NCBI RefSeq assembly: GCF_016652235.1
Contig: NZ_JAEPKU010000022.1
Coordinates: 1 to 42,682, forward strand
Length of the DNA stretch: 42,682 nt
Direction: 5' to 3'
Origin: Dysgonomonas sp. Marseille-P4677
GTDB lineage: Bacteria; Bacteroidota; Bacteroidia; Bacteroidales; Dysgonomonadaceae
The translations under genes were made by a program, and so were the position numbers. Shown here in pieces: positions 1-8,673 of the stretch. Within the stretch, counting starts at the first letter, position 1; each line of letters begins with the position of its first letter. The notes under the pieces are model-generated. The model did not search any database and had not been told where the DNA came from. It was given only the letters and a program-made list of their open reading frames with translations.

Positions 1-27
1 ACAATATACAAAAATAAAAATAAAAAT

Positions 28-39
28 GTGTGCGCACAC
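28..39. promoter_or_regulatory. Upstream palindromic operator of the hexuronate operon
   Basis: A perfect 12-bp palindrome, GTGTGCGCACAC, lies just upstream of the -33 region of the lacI-type gene. It shares the core TGTGTGCG with a second dyad at 85-96. A pair of GC-rich palindromes around a promoter in an AT-rich region, directly before a LacI-family gene, is what an autoregulatory LacI operator pair looks like. That the neighbouring regulator binds here is inference. Confidence 0.65.
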
Positions 40-42
40 GCA

Positions 43-72
43 TTGTAAAATCCATAAAAAAGATTACTTTTG
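43..72 (+). promoter_or_regulatory. Bacteroidetes-type promoter of the lacI/hexuronate operon
   Basis: A -7 box matching TAnnTTTG exactly (TACTTTTG, 65-72) is preceded by TTG at 43-45 with a 19-nt spacer, the usual Bacteroidetes -33/-7 layout. The predicted start point is near 77-79, giving a leader of about 55 nt that carries the second operator. It is the only convincing promoter I see before the ten co-directional genes, which have short gaps except the 100 nt before kdgA. Confidence 0.65.
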
Positions 73-84
73 CAAAAGTATGTG

Positions 85-96
85 TGTGCGAGCACA
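85..96. promoter_or_regulatory. Downstream operator of the hexuronate operon
   Basis: The dyad TGTGC-GA-GCACA has five-base perfect arms and a 2-nt centre, and lies just after the predicted transcription start. Its left half extends to TGTGTGCG as in the upstream site at 28-39. The centres of the two sites are about 57 bp apart, on either side of the promoter, which suits repression by looping or by blocking the polymerase. Regulator identity is inferred from adjacency. Confidence 0.6.
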
Positions 97-133
97 ACAC
101 TACATAACTATTTATTAAATAAATAGAGATTTC

Positions 134-1213
134 ATGAAAAAAGACAACACAAATATTCGTATAGTTGATATAGCCAAACTAGCCGGTGTATCGACAGGAA
201 CTGTAGATCGCGTTTTACATAAACGTGGAAGAGTATCGGAAGAAAAACGGGCCAAAGTAGAACAAATACTAAAAGAGATCAATTATGAACCTAACTTAGT
301 AGCCCGATTTTTAGCATCAAAGCGCAGCTACAAATTCGCTGTAATAGCACCGACATATAGCGAAGGAGATTATTGGGAACTAGTTTGCAATGGCATAGAC
401 AGAGCCGAGTCTGAAATGAAAAAATTCAATATCAGTGTTGAGTACATACATTTCAATCAGTACGACAGAGAGTCGTTTCGTGAAGCAGTAAACCTATTAA
501 AAGGAAAAGAATATGACGGTGTATTACTAGCAACTCTCTTTGGAGAACTAGTAATTAATTTATCCAAAGAATTGGATGAAAAAGAAATACCTTACATATA
601 TATAGACTCCGACATTATCGGACAAAATGACCTCGCTTATTTTGGTGGAGATTCTTTAGGTAGCGGTAATATTGCAGCTAAATTATTACTAAAAGAAATT
701 GGAATAAATGCCAATATCTTTATAGCACACATACGTTTCAAATATAAAGAGATTTCTGTGCAGATGAAAACCCGTGAGTTAGGCTTTATCGATTGCTTGA
801 AAAAAAGCGGCTATAAGGGAAAAATACATCATATTGAAATAAATCCGGACGATTATTCTCAAACCAAAAAGTCGTTGGAAGATATTTTATCAAAATCAGA
901 TTCTCTTGTTGGAGGAATAGTGCTTAACTCCCGTATTTATGAGCTCGTATCATTATTAAACAAAATCGACAAATCTCTTTCTGAAAGAACCCGCCTTATA
1001 GGGCATGATGCTATAGAACGCAATGTAAATGCACTCAAGAATGGGCAGGTTTCATTTATCTTATCTCAGCGTCCCGAATTACAAGGATATGACGCAATTA
1101 AAGCACTAGCTAATTATTTTTTGTTTAAGCAATTACCGCAGAAAACTAACTTTATGCCCATCGACATTCTAATAAAAGAAAACATCGATTATTACAATAA
1201 TTATAAATTATAG
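134..1213 (+). CDS. LacI-family transcriptional regulator of hexuronate catabolism
   Basis: A 359-aa regulator. Residues 8-60 form the LacI-type helix-turn-helix and hinge (VDIAKLAGVSTGTVDRVLHK). The rest is a periplasmic-binding-protein-like effector domain starting around KFAVIAPTYSEG. It is the first gene of the hexuronate operon and ends 2 nt before the SDR gene, so it is almost certainly co-transcribed with the enzymes. Two palindromic operators flank its promoter, suggesting negative autoregulation relieved by a pathway metabolite. The inducer cannot be read from sequence; a hexuronate or KDG-type intermediate is the natural guess. Family assignment is firm and the regulon is inferred from context. 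Confidence 0.9.
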   Translation: MKKDNTNIRIVDIAKLAGVSTGTVDRVLHKRGRVSEEKRAKVEQILKEINYEPNLVARFLASKRSYKFAVIAPTYSEGDYWELVCNGIDRAESEMKKFNISVEYIHFNQYDRESFREAVNLLKGKEYDGVLLATLFGELVINLSKELDEKEIPYIYIDSDIIGQNDLAYFGGDSLGSGNIAAKLLLKEIGINANIFIAHIRFKYKEISVQMKTRELGFIDCLKKSGYKGKIHHIEINPDDYSQTKKSLEDILSKSDSLVGGIVLNSRIYELVSLLNKIDKSLSERTRLIGHDAIERNVNALKNGQVSFILSQRPELQGYDAIKALANYFLFKQLPQKTNFMPIDILIKENIDYYNNYKL

Positions 1214-1215
1214 AC

Positions 1216-2031
1216 ATGAAAAACAATTTGTTCAACATCGAAGGAAAAGTAGTACTCATTACCGGAGGATATGGGATATTAGGTTCTCAAATGTCAGAAT
1301 ATCTGGCTTCGGAAGGAGCTAAAGTCGTCATACTCGGACGCTCTAAAGAAAAGGGTGAAGCCTTGGCTAATAAAATAAAGGCAAAAGGATATGAAGCTAT
1401 ATTCCTAGTATCCGATGCCTTGAACGAAAAAGATCTAGAACAAAATAGAGAGGATATTCTCAAAAAATACGGAAAAATAGATGTACTGATTAATGCAGCC
1501 GGAGGAAATATGCCGGGAGCAACGATCCCGCCTGACAAAACAATCTTTGATGTTAAAATAGATGCATTTAAAGAAGTAATCGACCTCAACCTTTTCGGTA
1601 CGGTTACACCAACTCTTGTTTTTTCTAAAGCGATGGTAGATAACGGGAAAGGAAATATAATAAATATAGCATCCATGACTTCATTCCGTCCCCTTACACG
1701 AGTTATGGGATATGGTGTGGCAAAGTCGGCTGTGGCTAATTTTACAGAATATATGGCAGGTGAACTAGCTACAAAATTCGGAGAAAATTTTAGAGTAAAC
1801 GCCATAGCTCCGGGATTCTTTATCACAGAGCAAAACCGAGGATTAATGCTAAACTCTGATGGCTCTTATACGGAACGCGCAAAATCAGTAATTGCACATA
1901 CACCATTCCGCCGTTTTGGAGAATCGGAAGAACTATTGGGTGCAATACATTATTTGGTAAGCGATGCTTCAAGTTTCGTAAATGGTTCTATATTGGTTGT
2001 AGACGGAGGGTTTAATTCTTTTTCAATATAA
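1216..2031 (+). CDS. uxuB: SDR-family D-mannonate oxidoreductase (fructuronate reductase)
   Basis: A 271-aa short-chain dehydrogenase/reductase. The nucleotide-binding glycine motif TGGYGILG is at 16-23, NAAG at 93-96, and the catalytic Ser153, Tyr166 and Lys170 are all present. The expected role is NAD(P)H-dependent interconversion of D-fructuronate and D-mannonate in the cytosol. Bacteroidetes and many Firmicutes use an SDR enzyme here in place of the larger E. coli UxuB family. It sits 26 nt before uxuA, the next enzyme of the path, and no other fructuronate reductase is present. The SDR fold is certain; the substrate rests on neighbours, and the symbol denotes function, not homology to E. 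coli UxuB. Confidence 0.8.
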   Translation: MKNNLFNIEGKVVLITGGYGILGSQMSEYLASEGAKVVILGRSKEKGEALANKIKAKGYEAIFLVSDALNEKDLEQNREDILKKYGKIDVLINAAGGNMPGATIPPDKTIFDVKIDAFKEVIDLNLFGTVTPTLVFSKAMVDNGKGNIINIASMTSFRPLTRVMGYGVAKSAVANFTEYMAGELATKFGENFRVNAIAPGFFITEQNRGLMLNSDGSYTERAKSVIAHTPFRRFGESEELLGAIHYLVSDASSFVNGSILVVDGGFNSFSI

Positions 2032-2057
2032 ATTTCTAAAATCTAAATAAAAAACAT

Positions 2058-3230
2058 ATGATACTTAGTGAACAAACTTGGCGTTGGTACGGACCCAACG
2101 ACCCTGTATCATTAGCAGATATAAAACAAGCAGGAGCAACTGGAATTGTTACCGCATTGCACCACATCAAAAATGGAGAAGTGTGGACAGTAGAAGAAAT
2201 TCAAAAACGTAAAGATATTATAGAAAGTGTAGGTCTGACATGGTCTGTTGTGGAAAGTATTCCTGTACATGAGCATATTAAAACTCAGGAAGGCCACTAT
2301 AGAGAGTACATAGCAAACTATAAAGAGAGCATTCGCAATCTGGCTAAATGCGGCATTATGATCGTCACTTATAATTTTATGCCTGTATTGGATTGGACTC
2401 GTACCGATCTAGCTTATACTATGCCGGATGGCTCCAAGGCTTTACGTTTCGAACGTGCTGCATTTATGGCCTTCGAACTTTTTATCCTAAAACGCCCAGG
2501 TGCTGAAAAAAGTTATTCAGTAGAAGACATAGCAAAAGCAAAAGCTCGCTATGAAAATATGACCAAAGAAGATAAAGACTTACTTGTCCGAAATATGATA
2601 GCAGGATTACCCGGAGCAGAAGAAAGTTTCACTCTTGAAGAATTACAATTACAATTAGATAGATATAAAGATATTGATGAAGAAACTTTACGGAAAAACT
2701 TAATTGAGTTTGTACGTGAAATAGCTCCTGTAGCAGATGAAGTCGGCGTCAGACTGGCTATCCATCCCGACGATCCACCCTATCCTATTTTAGGATTACC
2801 ACGTATATTAAGCACTCAGGCCGATTTTGAGAAGTTGGTAGCTGCTGTTCCAAATGTATCAAATGGGCTATGCTTCTGTACAGGATCATTTGGTGTACGC
2901 GCCGACAATAACCTACCGGAGATGATAAAGAATCTGGGAGACAGAGTAAATTTTGTACATCTTCGTTCTACACAACGCGATGCTGAAGGTAACTTTTATG
3001 AAGCAAACCACTTGGAGGGGGATGTAGATATGTATAATGTAATGAAAGGATTGCTTGAAATTCAACAAAAACGTAATGTATCTATCCCATTCCGACCCGA
3101 TCATGGACATCAAATGATAGATGATCTTAATAAAAAAACAAATCCGGGTTATTCCTGCATTGGACGTCTTAGAGGCTTGGCCGAATTACGGGGTTTGGAA
3201 ATGGGAATCGCTAAAACCTTATATAAATAA
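2058..3230 (+). CDS. uxuA: Mannonate dehydratase
   Basis: A 390-aa protein that is full length for UxuA (E. coli enzyme about 394 aa). The N-terminal [37 protein letters not shown] block is characteristic of this TIM-barrel dehydratase, and conserved His/Cys/Asp-rich segments follow ([28 protein letters not shown]). It removes water from D-mannonate to give 2-keto-3-deoxy-D-gluconate in the cytosol and uses a divalent metal. It ends only 4 nt before the uronate isomerase start, consistent with one transcript. Assignment is firm. Confidence 0.95.
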   Translation: MILSEQTWRWYGPNDPVSLADIKQAGATGIVTALHHIKNGEVWTVEEIQKRKDIIESVGLTWSVVESIPVHEHIKTQEGHYREYIANYKESIRNLAKCGIMIVTYNFMPVLDWTRTDLAYTMPDGSKALRFERAAFMAFELFILKRPGAEKSYSVEDIAKAKARYENMTKEDKDLLVRNMIAGLPGAEESFTLEELQLQLDRYKDIDEETLRKNLIEFVREIAPVADEVGVRLAIHPDDPPYPILGLPRILSTQADFEKLVAAVPNVSNGLCFCTGSFGVRADNNLPEMIKNLGDRVNFVHLRSTQRDAEGNFYEANHLEGDVDMYNVMKGLLEIQQKRNVSIPFRPDHGHQMIDDLNKKTNPGYSCIGRLRGLAELRGLEMGIAKTLYK

Positions 3231-3234
3231 TATT

Positions 3235-4641
3235 ATGAAGCAATTTCTAGACGATAATTTTGTACTACAGAACGAAACTGCAGAGTATCTGTATCATCAG
3301 CATGCAAAACATCTGCCTATTATAGATTATCACTGCCACCTAGATCCAAAACAGATAGCAGAAGATTATCAGTTCGATAATCTTGGAGAAATATGGCTTA
3401 GTGGTGACCATTATAAATGGCGTGCTATGCGTACAAACGGTATCGCAGAACAATATTGTACCGGCAAAAACACCAGCGACTGGAAAAAATTTGAAAAATG
3501 GGCAGAAACGGTACCATACACTATGCGTAACCCACTTTATCATTGGACACATCTGGAATTAAAAACAGCATTTGGAATCACTAAACTTCTCAAGCCCGAA
3601 ACAGCGAAAGAAATTTTTGACGAATGTACAGAAAAACTTCGAACTCCTGCTTTTTCAGCACGTGGACTGATGAAACATTATAATGTAGAAACAGTGTGCA
3701 CAACTGACGATCCTATAGATTCTCTTGAATATCATCTGGCTTTGAAAAATGAAGGATTTTCTATAAAAGTTCTCCCAACATGGCGTCCCGATAAGGCGAT
3801 GGCTGTAGAATGTGCTGCTACATACAGAACATATATTGAGAAGCTATCGGAAGTATCCGGTATAGCAATTAGTCGTTTTTCTGACCTTATTGCTGCTCTT
3901 CGTAATCGTCACGATTATTTCGCCAGTATCGGATGTAAGCTATCCGACCATGGTATAGAAGAGTTTTACGCAGAAGATTATAGCCAAAACGAAATTGATG
4001 CCATTTTCAACAAAGTGTATGGAGGAAAAGAACTTACACATGAAGAAAGAATCAAATTCAAATCGGCAATGCTCGTCGAAGGAGCAATCATGGATTGGGA
4101 AAAAGGATGGACACAACAATTTCATTATGGTGTAATACGGAACAACAATACACGCCTATTTAATCAAGTAGGTGCAGATACTGGATTCGATTCGATAGGA
4201 GATTTTACGGTAGCTAAAGCCATGTCGAAATTTCTCAACAGATTGGATATGAACAATCAACTAACCAAAACAATCATCTATAACCTCAATCCTCGAGACA
4301 ATGATATGTTGGCAACCATGATAGGAAACTTTCAGGATGGTTCGGTAGCCGGAAAAATACAATTCGGTTCAGGTTGGTGGTTTTTAGATCAGAAAATAGG
4401 AATGGAAGCACAAATAAATTCATTATCCAATCTTGGACTATTAAGTCGTTTTGTTGGGATGTTGACAGACTCACGCAGTTTTTTGTCTTATCCTCGACAT
4501 GAATATTTCCGCCGTATATTATGTAATCTGATTGGAACAGATATAGAACAAGGGTTACTACCTTCGTCGGAACTGCCATTTTTAAGTAAATTGGTAGAGA
4601 ATGTATCCTACTATAATGCTAAAGAATTTTTTAAATTTTAA
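3235..4641 (+). CDS. uxaC: Uronate isomerase
   Basis: A 468-aa protein, matching the roughly 470 aa of E. coli UxaC. It is an amidohydrolase-fold isomerase converting D-glucuronate to D-fructuronate, and galacturonate to tagaturonate. The N-terminal metal motif is HCH (His33, His35) in IIDYHCHLDP. The ATG at 3235 was chosen because it gives the family N-terminus (MKQFLDDNFVLQNETAEYLYH) just after the uxuA stop. An upstream in-frame start at 3121 would add 38 residues inside uxuA with no family match. No tagaturonate reductase (UxaB) or altronate dehydratase (UxaA) is in the window, so glucuronate is the likely substrate here. Confidence 0.95.
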   Translation: MKQFLDDNFVLQNETAEYLYHQHAKHLPIIDYHCHLDPKQIAEDYQFDNLGEIWLSGDHYKWRAMRTNGIAEQYCTGKNTSDWKKFEKWAETVPYTMRNPLYHWTHLELKTAFGITKLLKPETAKEIFDECTEKLRTPAFSARGLMKHYNVETVCTTDDPIDSLEYHLALKNEGFSIKVLPTWRPDKAMAVECAATYRTYIEKLSEVSGIAISRFSDLIAALRNRHDYFASIGCKLSDHGIEEFYAEDYSQNEIDAIFNKVYGGKELTHEERIKFKSAMLVEGAIMDWEKGWTQQFHYGVIRNNNTRLFNQVGADTGFDSIGDFTVAKAMSKFLNRLDMNNQLTKTIIYNLNPRDNDMLATMIGNFQDGSVAGKIQFGSGWWFLDQKIGMEAQINSLSNLGLLSRFVGMLTDSRSFLSYPRHEYFRRILCNLIGTDIEQGLLPSSELPFLSKLVENVSYYNAKEFFKF

Positions 4642-4679
4642 AAGTAGACGAATAGACAATTATTTAAATAATAGAAAAA

Positions 4680-5522
4680 ATGAAAACTGTTATCGAAGAA
4701 CGTTGGGGTACGCACCCCAACGATGTAAAAACCTACGACACAGCACAATTACGCAAGGAATTTTTGGTGGAAAAATTATTTGAGGCCGACAGTGTCTTAA
4801 TGACTTATACACATAATGACCGCCTAATAATAGGTGGAGCATTGCCTGTAAATGAAATCCTGAAACTCGAGACTGTAGACCTTATCCGATCTGAATATTT
4901 TTGTGAGAGACGAGAATTAGGTATCATTTGTATCGAAGGAGAAGGTATTGTTTCTGTAGACGGAAAAGATTATAATATGGGATTCAAGGATGCCGTATAT
5001 GTTGGTCGTGGCTCTAAGGAGGTTATATTCAAGAGTAAAGATGCAGCAAAACCTGCAAAATATTATTTTGCATCATCTCCTGCTCATAAAGAATATCCAA
5101 CGACCCAAATTACGTCTACTATGCGCCGCACAAGAGATCTTGGAGTACCAGCAACTTCAAATGAAAGGCTATTAAACCAGATTATATTGAGCGAGATAGT
5201 ACCATGTTGCCAACTACAGATGGGGATGACCGAAATCAAAGAAGGTAGCGTATGGAATACAATGCCTCCACATACACATTCGCGTAGGATGGAAGCATAT
5301 TTCTATTTTAAAGTTCCGGAACAACAGGCTGTATGTCATTTTATGGGACAACCACAAGAAACCCGCCATATCTTTATGGGTAACGAACAAGCTGTGATAT
5401 CCCCATCATGGTCGATTCACTCGGCAGCCGGAACAAGCAACTATACTTTTATTTGGGCTATGTGCGGTGAGAACCTCGATTATGATGATATGGATACTTT
5501 CTCTGCTGATAAATTACGTTAA
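4680..5522 (+). CDS. kduI: 5-keto-4-deoxyuronate isomerase
   Basis: A 280-aa cupin-fold isomerase, close to the E. coli KduI length of 278 aa. It isomerises 4-deoxy-L-threo-5-hexosulose uronate, formed from unsaturated uronates released by polysaccharide lyases, to 2,5-diketo-3-deoxygluconate. The zinc ligands His198, His200, Glu205 and His247 are visible in PPHTHSRRMEAYFYF and SIHSAAG. It shows that the operon serves lyase-derived uronates as well as free glucuronate. Its partner dehydrogenase is the SDR at 7770-8573. No lyase gene is in the window. Confidence 0.95.
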   Translation: MKTVIEERWGTHPNDVKTYDTAQLRKEFLVEKLFEADSVLMTYTHNDRLIIGGALPVNEILKLETVDLIRSEYFCERRELGIICIEGEGIVSVDGKDYNMGFKDAVYVGRGSKEVIFKSKDAAKPAKYYFASSPAHKEYPTTQITSTMRRTRDLGVPATSNERLLNQIILSEIVPCCQLQMGMTEIKEGSVWNTMPPHTHSRRMEAYFYFKVPEQQAVCHFMGQPQETRHIFMGNEQAVISPSWSIHSAAGTSNYTFIWAMCGENLDYDDMDTFSADKLR

Positions 5523-5536
5523 ATCAAATATTGACT

Positions 5537-6688
5537 ATGAAAAAAACATTTAGTTTATTATTTACCATTTTACTTCTTGTGTCTTGTACTCAAGAGAAAA
5601 AGATGGAAATAACAATAGAAAACCCAAGCGACTTTGACCGAATGTCCGAATTGGTGGAGATACCATTAGACAAAGTCAAAGAGAAGGTTATTGTTACAGA
5701 CAGTTTAGTTTACGAAGTACTCAACAGCGAAGGTGAAGTAATTCCATCTCAAGTAACTTACGACAGAAAACTTATTTTTCAGCCAGTGTTGAAAGCCAAC
5801 GAAACCAAAACTTTTACAATCAAAACAGGAGAGGCTCAAACATTCGAGTCGAAAACATATGCGCGTTTCATTACTGAACGCAAAGATGATTTTGCTTGGG
5901 AAAATGACCGAGTGGCATTCCGAGCATACGGTCCGGCGCTGATCGAAACAGACGGCCCTAGCAATGGTATTGATGCATGGTTTAAACGTACGAATAATTT
6001 GATAATAGACAAGTGGTACAAAGCTGATCTTTCAGGAGAAGCATCTTATCATGACGATCATGGCGAAGGATTGGACGACTATAAAGTAGGCCGCACTTTA
6101 GGGGCAGGAGCTATGGCTCCATATGTAAACGAAAAACTATGGCTCAATGATAATTTTGTACAAGAAGAGATCCTAGAAAACGGACCTTTACGTTCTACAT
6201 TTAAACTTTTTTACAAAAATCTGGATGTAGATGGAAAATCTATTGCCGAAAACCGTACTATTTCTATCGACGCAGGTTCTCAATTATCGAAAGTTATACA
6301 GGCTTATACAATAAAAGAACCTATGACGGTAGCAGCAGGAATCGTGAAGCGCCAAAATGGAGATTCTATCATCTCTGCTGATAATTATATTATCTATTCC
6401 GAACCTCAGAGTGATAAAGTAGATAATATATACATGGCACTTGTTTTACCTGAAGGTATCGAAAAATCAATTGTTGATACTTATGATATTATACATACTA
6501 AGACAAATAAAAAGGAAACACACTCCCATGTATTGGCAGTAACAACTCAACAGCCAAATATACCCGTCGCTTACTATGCAGGTTATGGTTGGTCTAAATT
6601 TGGATTTACCGCCATTGCCGATTTTGAAAAATATATAAAGGATTTTTCTGCAAGTATTAAAAATCCACTTGTTATCACATATAAATAA
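5537..6688 (+). CDS. DUF4861-family lipoprotein of unknown function
   Basis: About 383 aa. A short hydrophobic signal ends in a lipobox (LLLVSC, Cys17), so the mature protein is expected to be a lipid-anchored envelope protein. The body resembles the DUF4861 family seen in Bacteroidetes uronate and pectin loci (recognised from memory, not searched). It is rich in beta-type segments, with a conserved-looking stretch around HDDHGEGLDDYKVGRTLGAGAMAPYV. No known catalytic motif is recognised. The ATG at 5537 was chosen over the TTG six bases upstream. It lies 14 nt after kduI and 13 nt before kdgK, so an exported protein is embedded among cytosolic enzymes. It might process or bind unsaturated uronates or oligosaccharides in the periplasm, but that is inference. 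Confidence 0.75.
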   Translation: MKKTFSLLFTILLLVSCTQEKKMEITIENPSDFDRMSELVEIPLDKVKEKVIVTDSLVYEVLNSEGEVIPSQVTYDRKLIFQPVLKANETKTFTIKTGEAQTFESKTYARFITERKDDFAWENDRVAFRAYGPALIETDGPSNGIDAWFKRTNNLIIDKWYKADLSGEASYHDDHGEGLDDYKVGRTLGAGAMAPYVNEKLWLNDNFVQEEILENGPLRSTFKLFYKNLDVDGKSIAENRTISIDAGSQLSKVIQAYTIKEPMTVAAGIVKRQNGDSIISADNYIIYSEPQSDKVDNIYMALVLPEGIEKSIVDTYDIIHTKTNKKETHSHVLAVTTQQPNIPVAYYAGYGWSKFGFTAIADFEKYIKDFSASIKNPLVITYK

Positions 6689-6701
6689 TAAAACTCATAC
6701 T

Positions 6702-7739
6702 ATGAAGAAAGTAGTAACATTCGGTGAAATTATGTTGCGTTTGACAACGCCCGGATATCAAAGATTTATACAATCAAATAGCTTGAATGCTACATTTGGC
6801 GGAGGTGAAGCTAATGTTGCTGTATCATTGTCCAACTACGGAATACCAACAGAATTTGTTACCCGTCTGCCTAAGAACGATATCGCCGAATGGTGTATCT
6901 CTGACCTTCGGAAATATAATGTAGGTGTAAATAATATCTTAAGAGGTGGCGACCGGGTAGGTATTTACTTCCTTGAATCTGGGGCTGTAGCTCGCGCGTC
7001 AAAAGTGATATACGATAGGACTGAGTCTGCTATTGCGCAAATTAAACCTGGCATGATTGATTGGAAAGAAATATTTAAAGATGCGCAATGGTTTCACTGG
7101 ACTGGTATTACGCCCGCTATATCGCAAGGTGCAGCAGATGCCTGTCTTGAAGCAATCAAGATAGCCAACGAAATGGGTGTGACCGTTTCTACAGACCTAA
7201 ACTATAGGAAAAACCTTTGGAAGTACGGAAAGACAGCTTCGGAAGTTATGCCGGCTTTAACCGAAGGTTGTGACATAATACTTGGGAATGAGGAAGATGC
7301 AGAAAAAGTATTCGGAATCAAACCCGAAGGCTTTGATGTAGCACATACAGGTGGTGAAGTAGACGCAAGTGAATTTGAATCGGTTTGTACTCAACTAATG
7401 AAGCGCTTCCCTCGTGCAAAAAAAGTAATCATTACCCTACGTGGGTCTATCAATGCCAACCACAATACTTGGGGTGGATGCCTATACTCAGATAAGCTTT
7501 ATCAATCGAAGCGCTACGATATTACTCACATAGTAGATCGTGTAGGAGGCGGAGATTCATTTATGGGTGGTCTCATCTACGGCCTTATCTCTTATCCAAC
7601 AGATGATCAGAAAGCTTTGGAATTTGCTGTAGCTGCATCATGCCTGAAACATACCATCTATGGTGATTTTAATCTCGTTAGTGTTTCGGAAGTTGAAAAC
7701 CTGATGAAAGGAGATGGCTCTGGTCGTGTATCGCGTTAA
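6702..7739 (+). CDS. kdgK: 2-keto-3-deoxygluconate kinase (PfkB family)
   Basis: A 345-aa PfkB-family carbohydrate kinase. The substrate-binding GGGEANVAVSLSNYG segment is near residue 33, and the C-terminal anion-hole/catalytic motif GGGDSF carries Asp285. In this operon it phosphorylates KDG to KDPG with ATP, joining the glucuronate branch (UxaC, SDR, UxuA) and the unsaturated-uronate branch (KduI, SDR). The ATG at 6702 was preferred because it gives the canonical MKKVVTFGEIMLRLTTPG start. An earlier in-frame start at 6669 would overlap the preceding gene and add 11 non-conserved residues. Other PfkB sugar kinases are possible by family alone, but the context fits KDG kinase. Confidence 0.9.
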   Translation: MKKVVTFGEIMLRLTTPGYQRFIQSNSLNATFGGGEANVAVSLSNYGIPTEFVTRLPKNDIAEWCISDLRKYNVGVNNILRGGDRVGIYFLESGAVARASKVIYDRTESAIAQIKPGMIDWKEIFKDAQWFHWTGITPAISQGAADACLEAIKIANEMGVTVSTDLNYRKNLWKYGKTASEVMPALTEGCDIILGNEEDAEKVFGIKPEGFDVAHTGGEVDASEFESVCTQLMKRFPRAKKVIITLRGSINANHNTWGGCLYSDKLYQSKRYDITHIVDRVGGGDSFMGGLIYGLISYPTDDQKALEFAVAASCLKHTIYGDFNLVSVSEVENLMKGDGSGRVSR

Positions 7740-7769
7740 TTAAAAGAAGAAATTAGAATAAATAATATT

Positions 7770-8573
7770 ATGCAAAATCAATTTTCTTTAAAAGGTAAAA
7801 TAGCTTTAGTTACAGGAGCTTCTTACGGCATAGGCTTTGCGATTGCTTCTGCTCTGGCAAATGCCGGTGCTACAATTGTGTTTAACGACCTAAAACAAGA
7901 GTTTGTCGATAAAGGTTTAGCTGCATACAAAGAAGCCGGTATTGACGCAAAAGGTTATGTTTGTGATGTAACAAGTGAAGATCAGGTTAATGCTTTGGTA
8001 GCTCAGATAGAGAAGGAAGTAGGGGCAATTGATATTCTTGTAAATAATGCAGGAATTATTAAGCGTATACCTATGCATGAAATGTCTGCTACTGAATTCC
8101 GCCAAGTAATAGATGTAGACCTGAACGCTCCGTTTATCGTGTCTAAAGCAGTTCTTCCCGGCATGATGAGAAAAAGAGCCGGTAAGATTATAAATATTTG
8201 CTCCATGATGAGTGAGCTTGGTCGCGAGACTGTTTCTGCATATGCTGCTGCAAAAGGTGGACTGAAAATGCTTACTCGCAACATTGCATCAGAATACGGA
8301 GAATATAATATTCAATGTAATGGTATTGGTCCGGGCTATATTGCGACTCCGCAAACAGCACCTCTTCGCGAGAAACAAGCTAATGGTTCACGTCATCCGT
8401 TCGATTCGTTTATTATAGCAAAAACTCCTGCTGCACGCTGGGGGAACGCAGAAGACCTTGCTGGCCCTGCAGTTTTTCTTGCTTCTAACGCATCCGATTT
8501 TGTTAACGGACATGTGCTTTATGTGGACGGTGGTATTCTTGCATACATCGGAAAACAACCAGGCAACAATTAA
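7770..8573 (+). CDS. kduD: SDR 2,5-diketo-3-deoxygluconate reductase (KduD/DhuD-like)
   Basis: A 267-aa short-chain dehydrogenase with TGASYGIG at 15-22, NNAG at 92-95 and catalytic Ser145, Tyr158 and Lys162. Such proteins are often labelled gluconate 5-dehydrogenase, and the ICSMMSELGRETVSAYAAAKGG and GPGYIATPQTAPLRE segments are typical of that subgroup. Streptococcal members of this subgroup (DhuD) have been shown to reduce the KduI/DhuI product to KDG. Since kduI and kdgK are in the same operon and no gluconate genes are present, the DhuD-type role is the better call. The family is certain; the substrate is inferred. Confidence 0.85.
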   Translation: MQNQFSLKGKIALVTGASYGIGFAIASALANAGATIVFNDLKQEFVDKGLAAYKEAGIDAKGYVCDVTSEDQVNALVAQIEKEVGAIDILVNNAGIIKRIPMHEMSATEFRQVIDVDLNAPFIVSKAVLPGMMRKRAGKIINICSMMSELGRETVSAYAAAKGGLKMLTRNIASEYGEYNIQCNGIGPGYIATPQTAPLREKQANGSRHPFDSFIIAKTPAARWGNAEDLAGPAVFLASNASDFVNGHVLYVDGGILAYIGKQPGNN

Positions 8574-8589
8574 TAATAATATTAAACGG

Positions 8590-8649
8590 CAAGTAGGTAT
8601 GGCTCATAACCATTGTTTCGATTGATTTTTTCGTATACATATCTACTTG
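8590..8649 (+). other. Intercistronic hairpin between kduD and kdgA
   Basis: The 100-nt gap between the two genes contains a long inverted repeat. CAAGTAGGTATG (8590-8601) pairs with CATATCTACTTG (8638-8649), 12 bp with a single G-U pair and a loop of about 36 nt. No T-run follows, so it is not a classic intrinsic terminator. It could be an mRNA processing or stability element adjusting expression of the last two genes. This is the longest gap in the operon, and the rest of it is AT-rich without a clear -7 box. Confidence 0.45.
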
Positions 8650-8673
8650 TCTGTCTAGAAAAAATAAATATAA

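Noticed and set aside
3121-3234. Longer N-terminus for uronate isomerase
   Set aside because: It would run inside uxuA and adds 38 residues absent from the family; the ATG at 3235 gives the expected start and length.
7770-8573. Gluconate 5-dehydrogenase as the product name for the second SDR
   Set aside because: The protein resembles proteins with that label, but neighbours are kduI, kdgK and kdgA and no gluconate gene is present; related streptococcal enzymes reduce the KduI/DhuI product.
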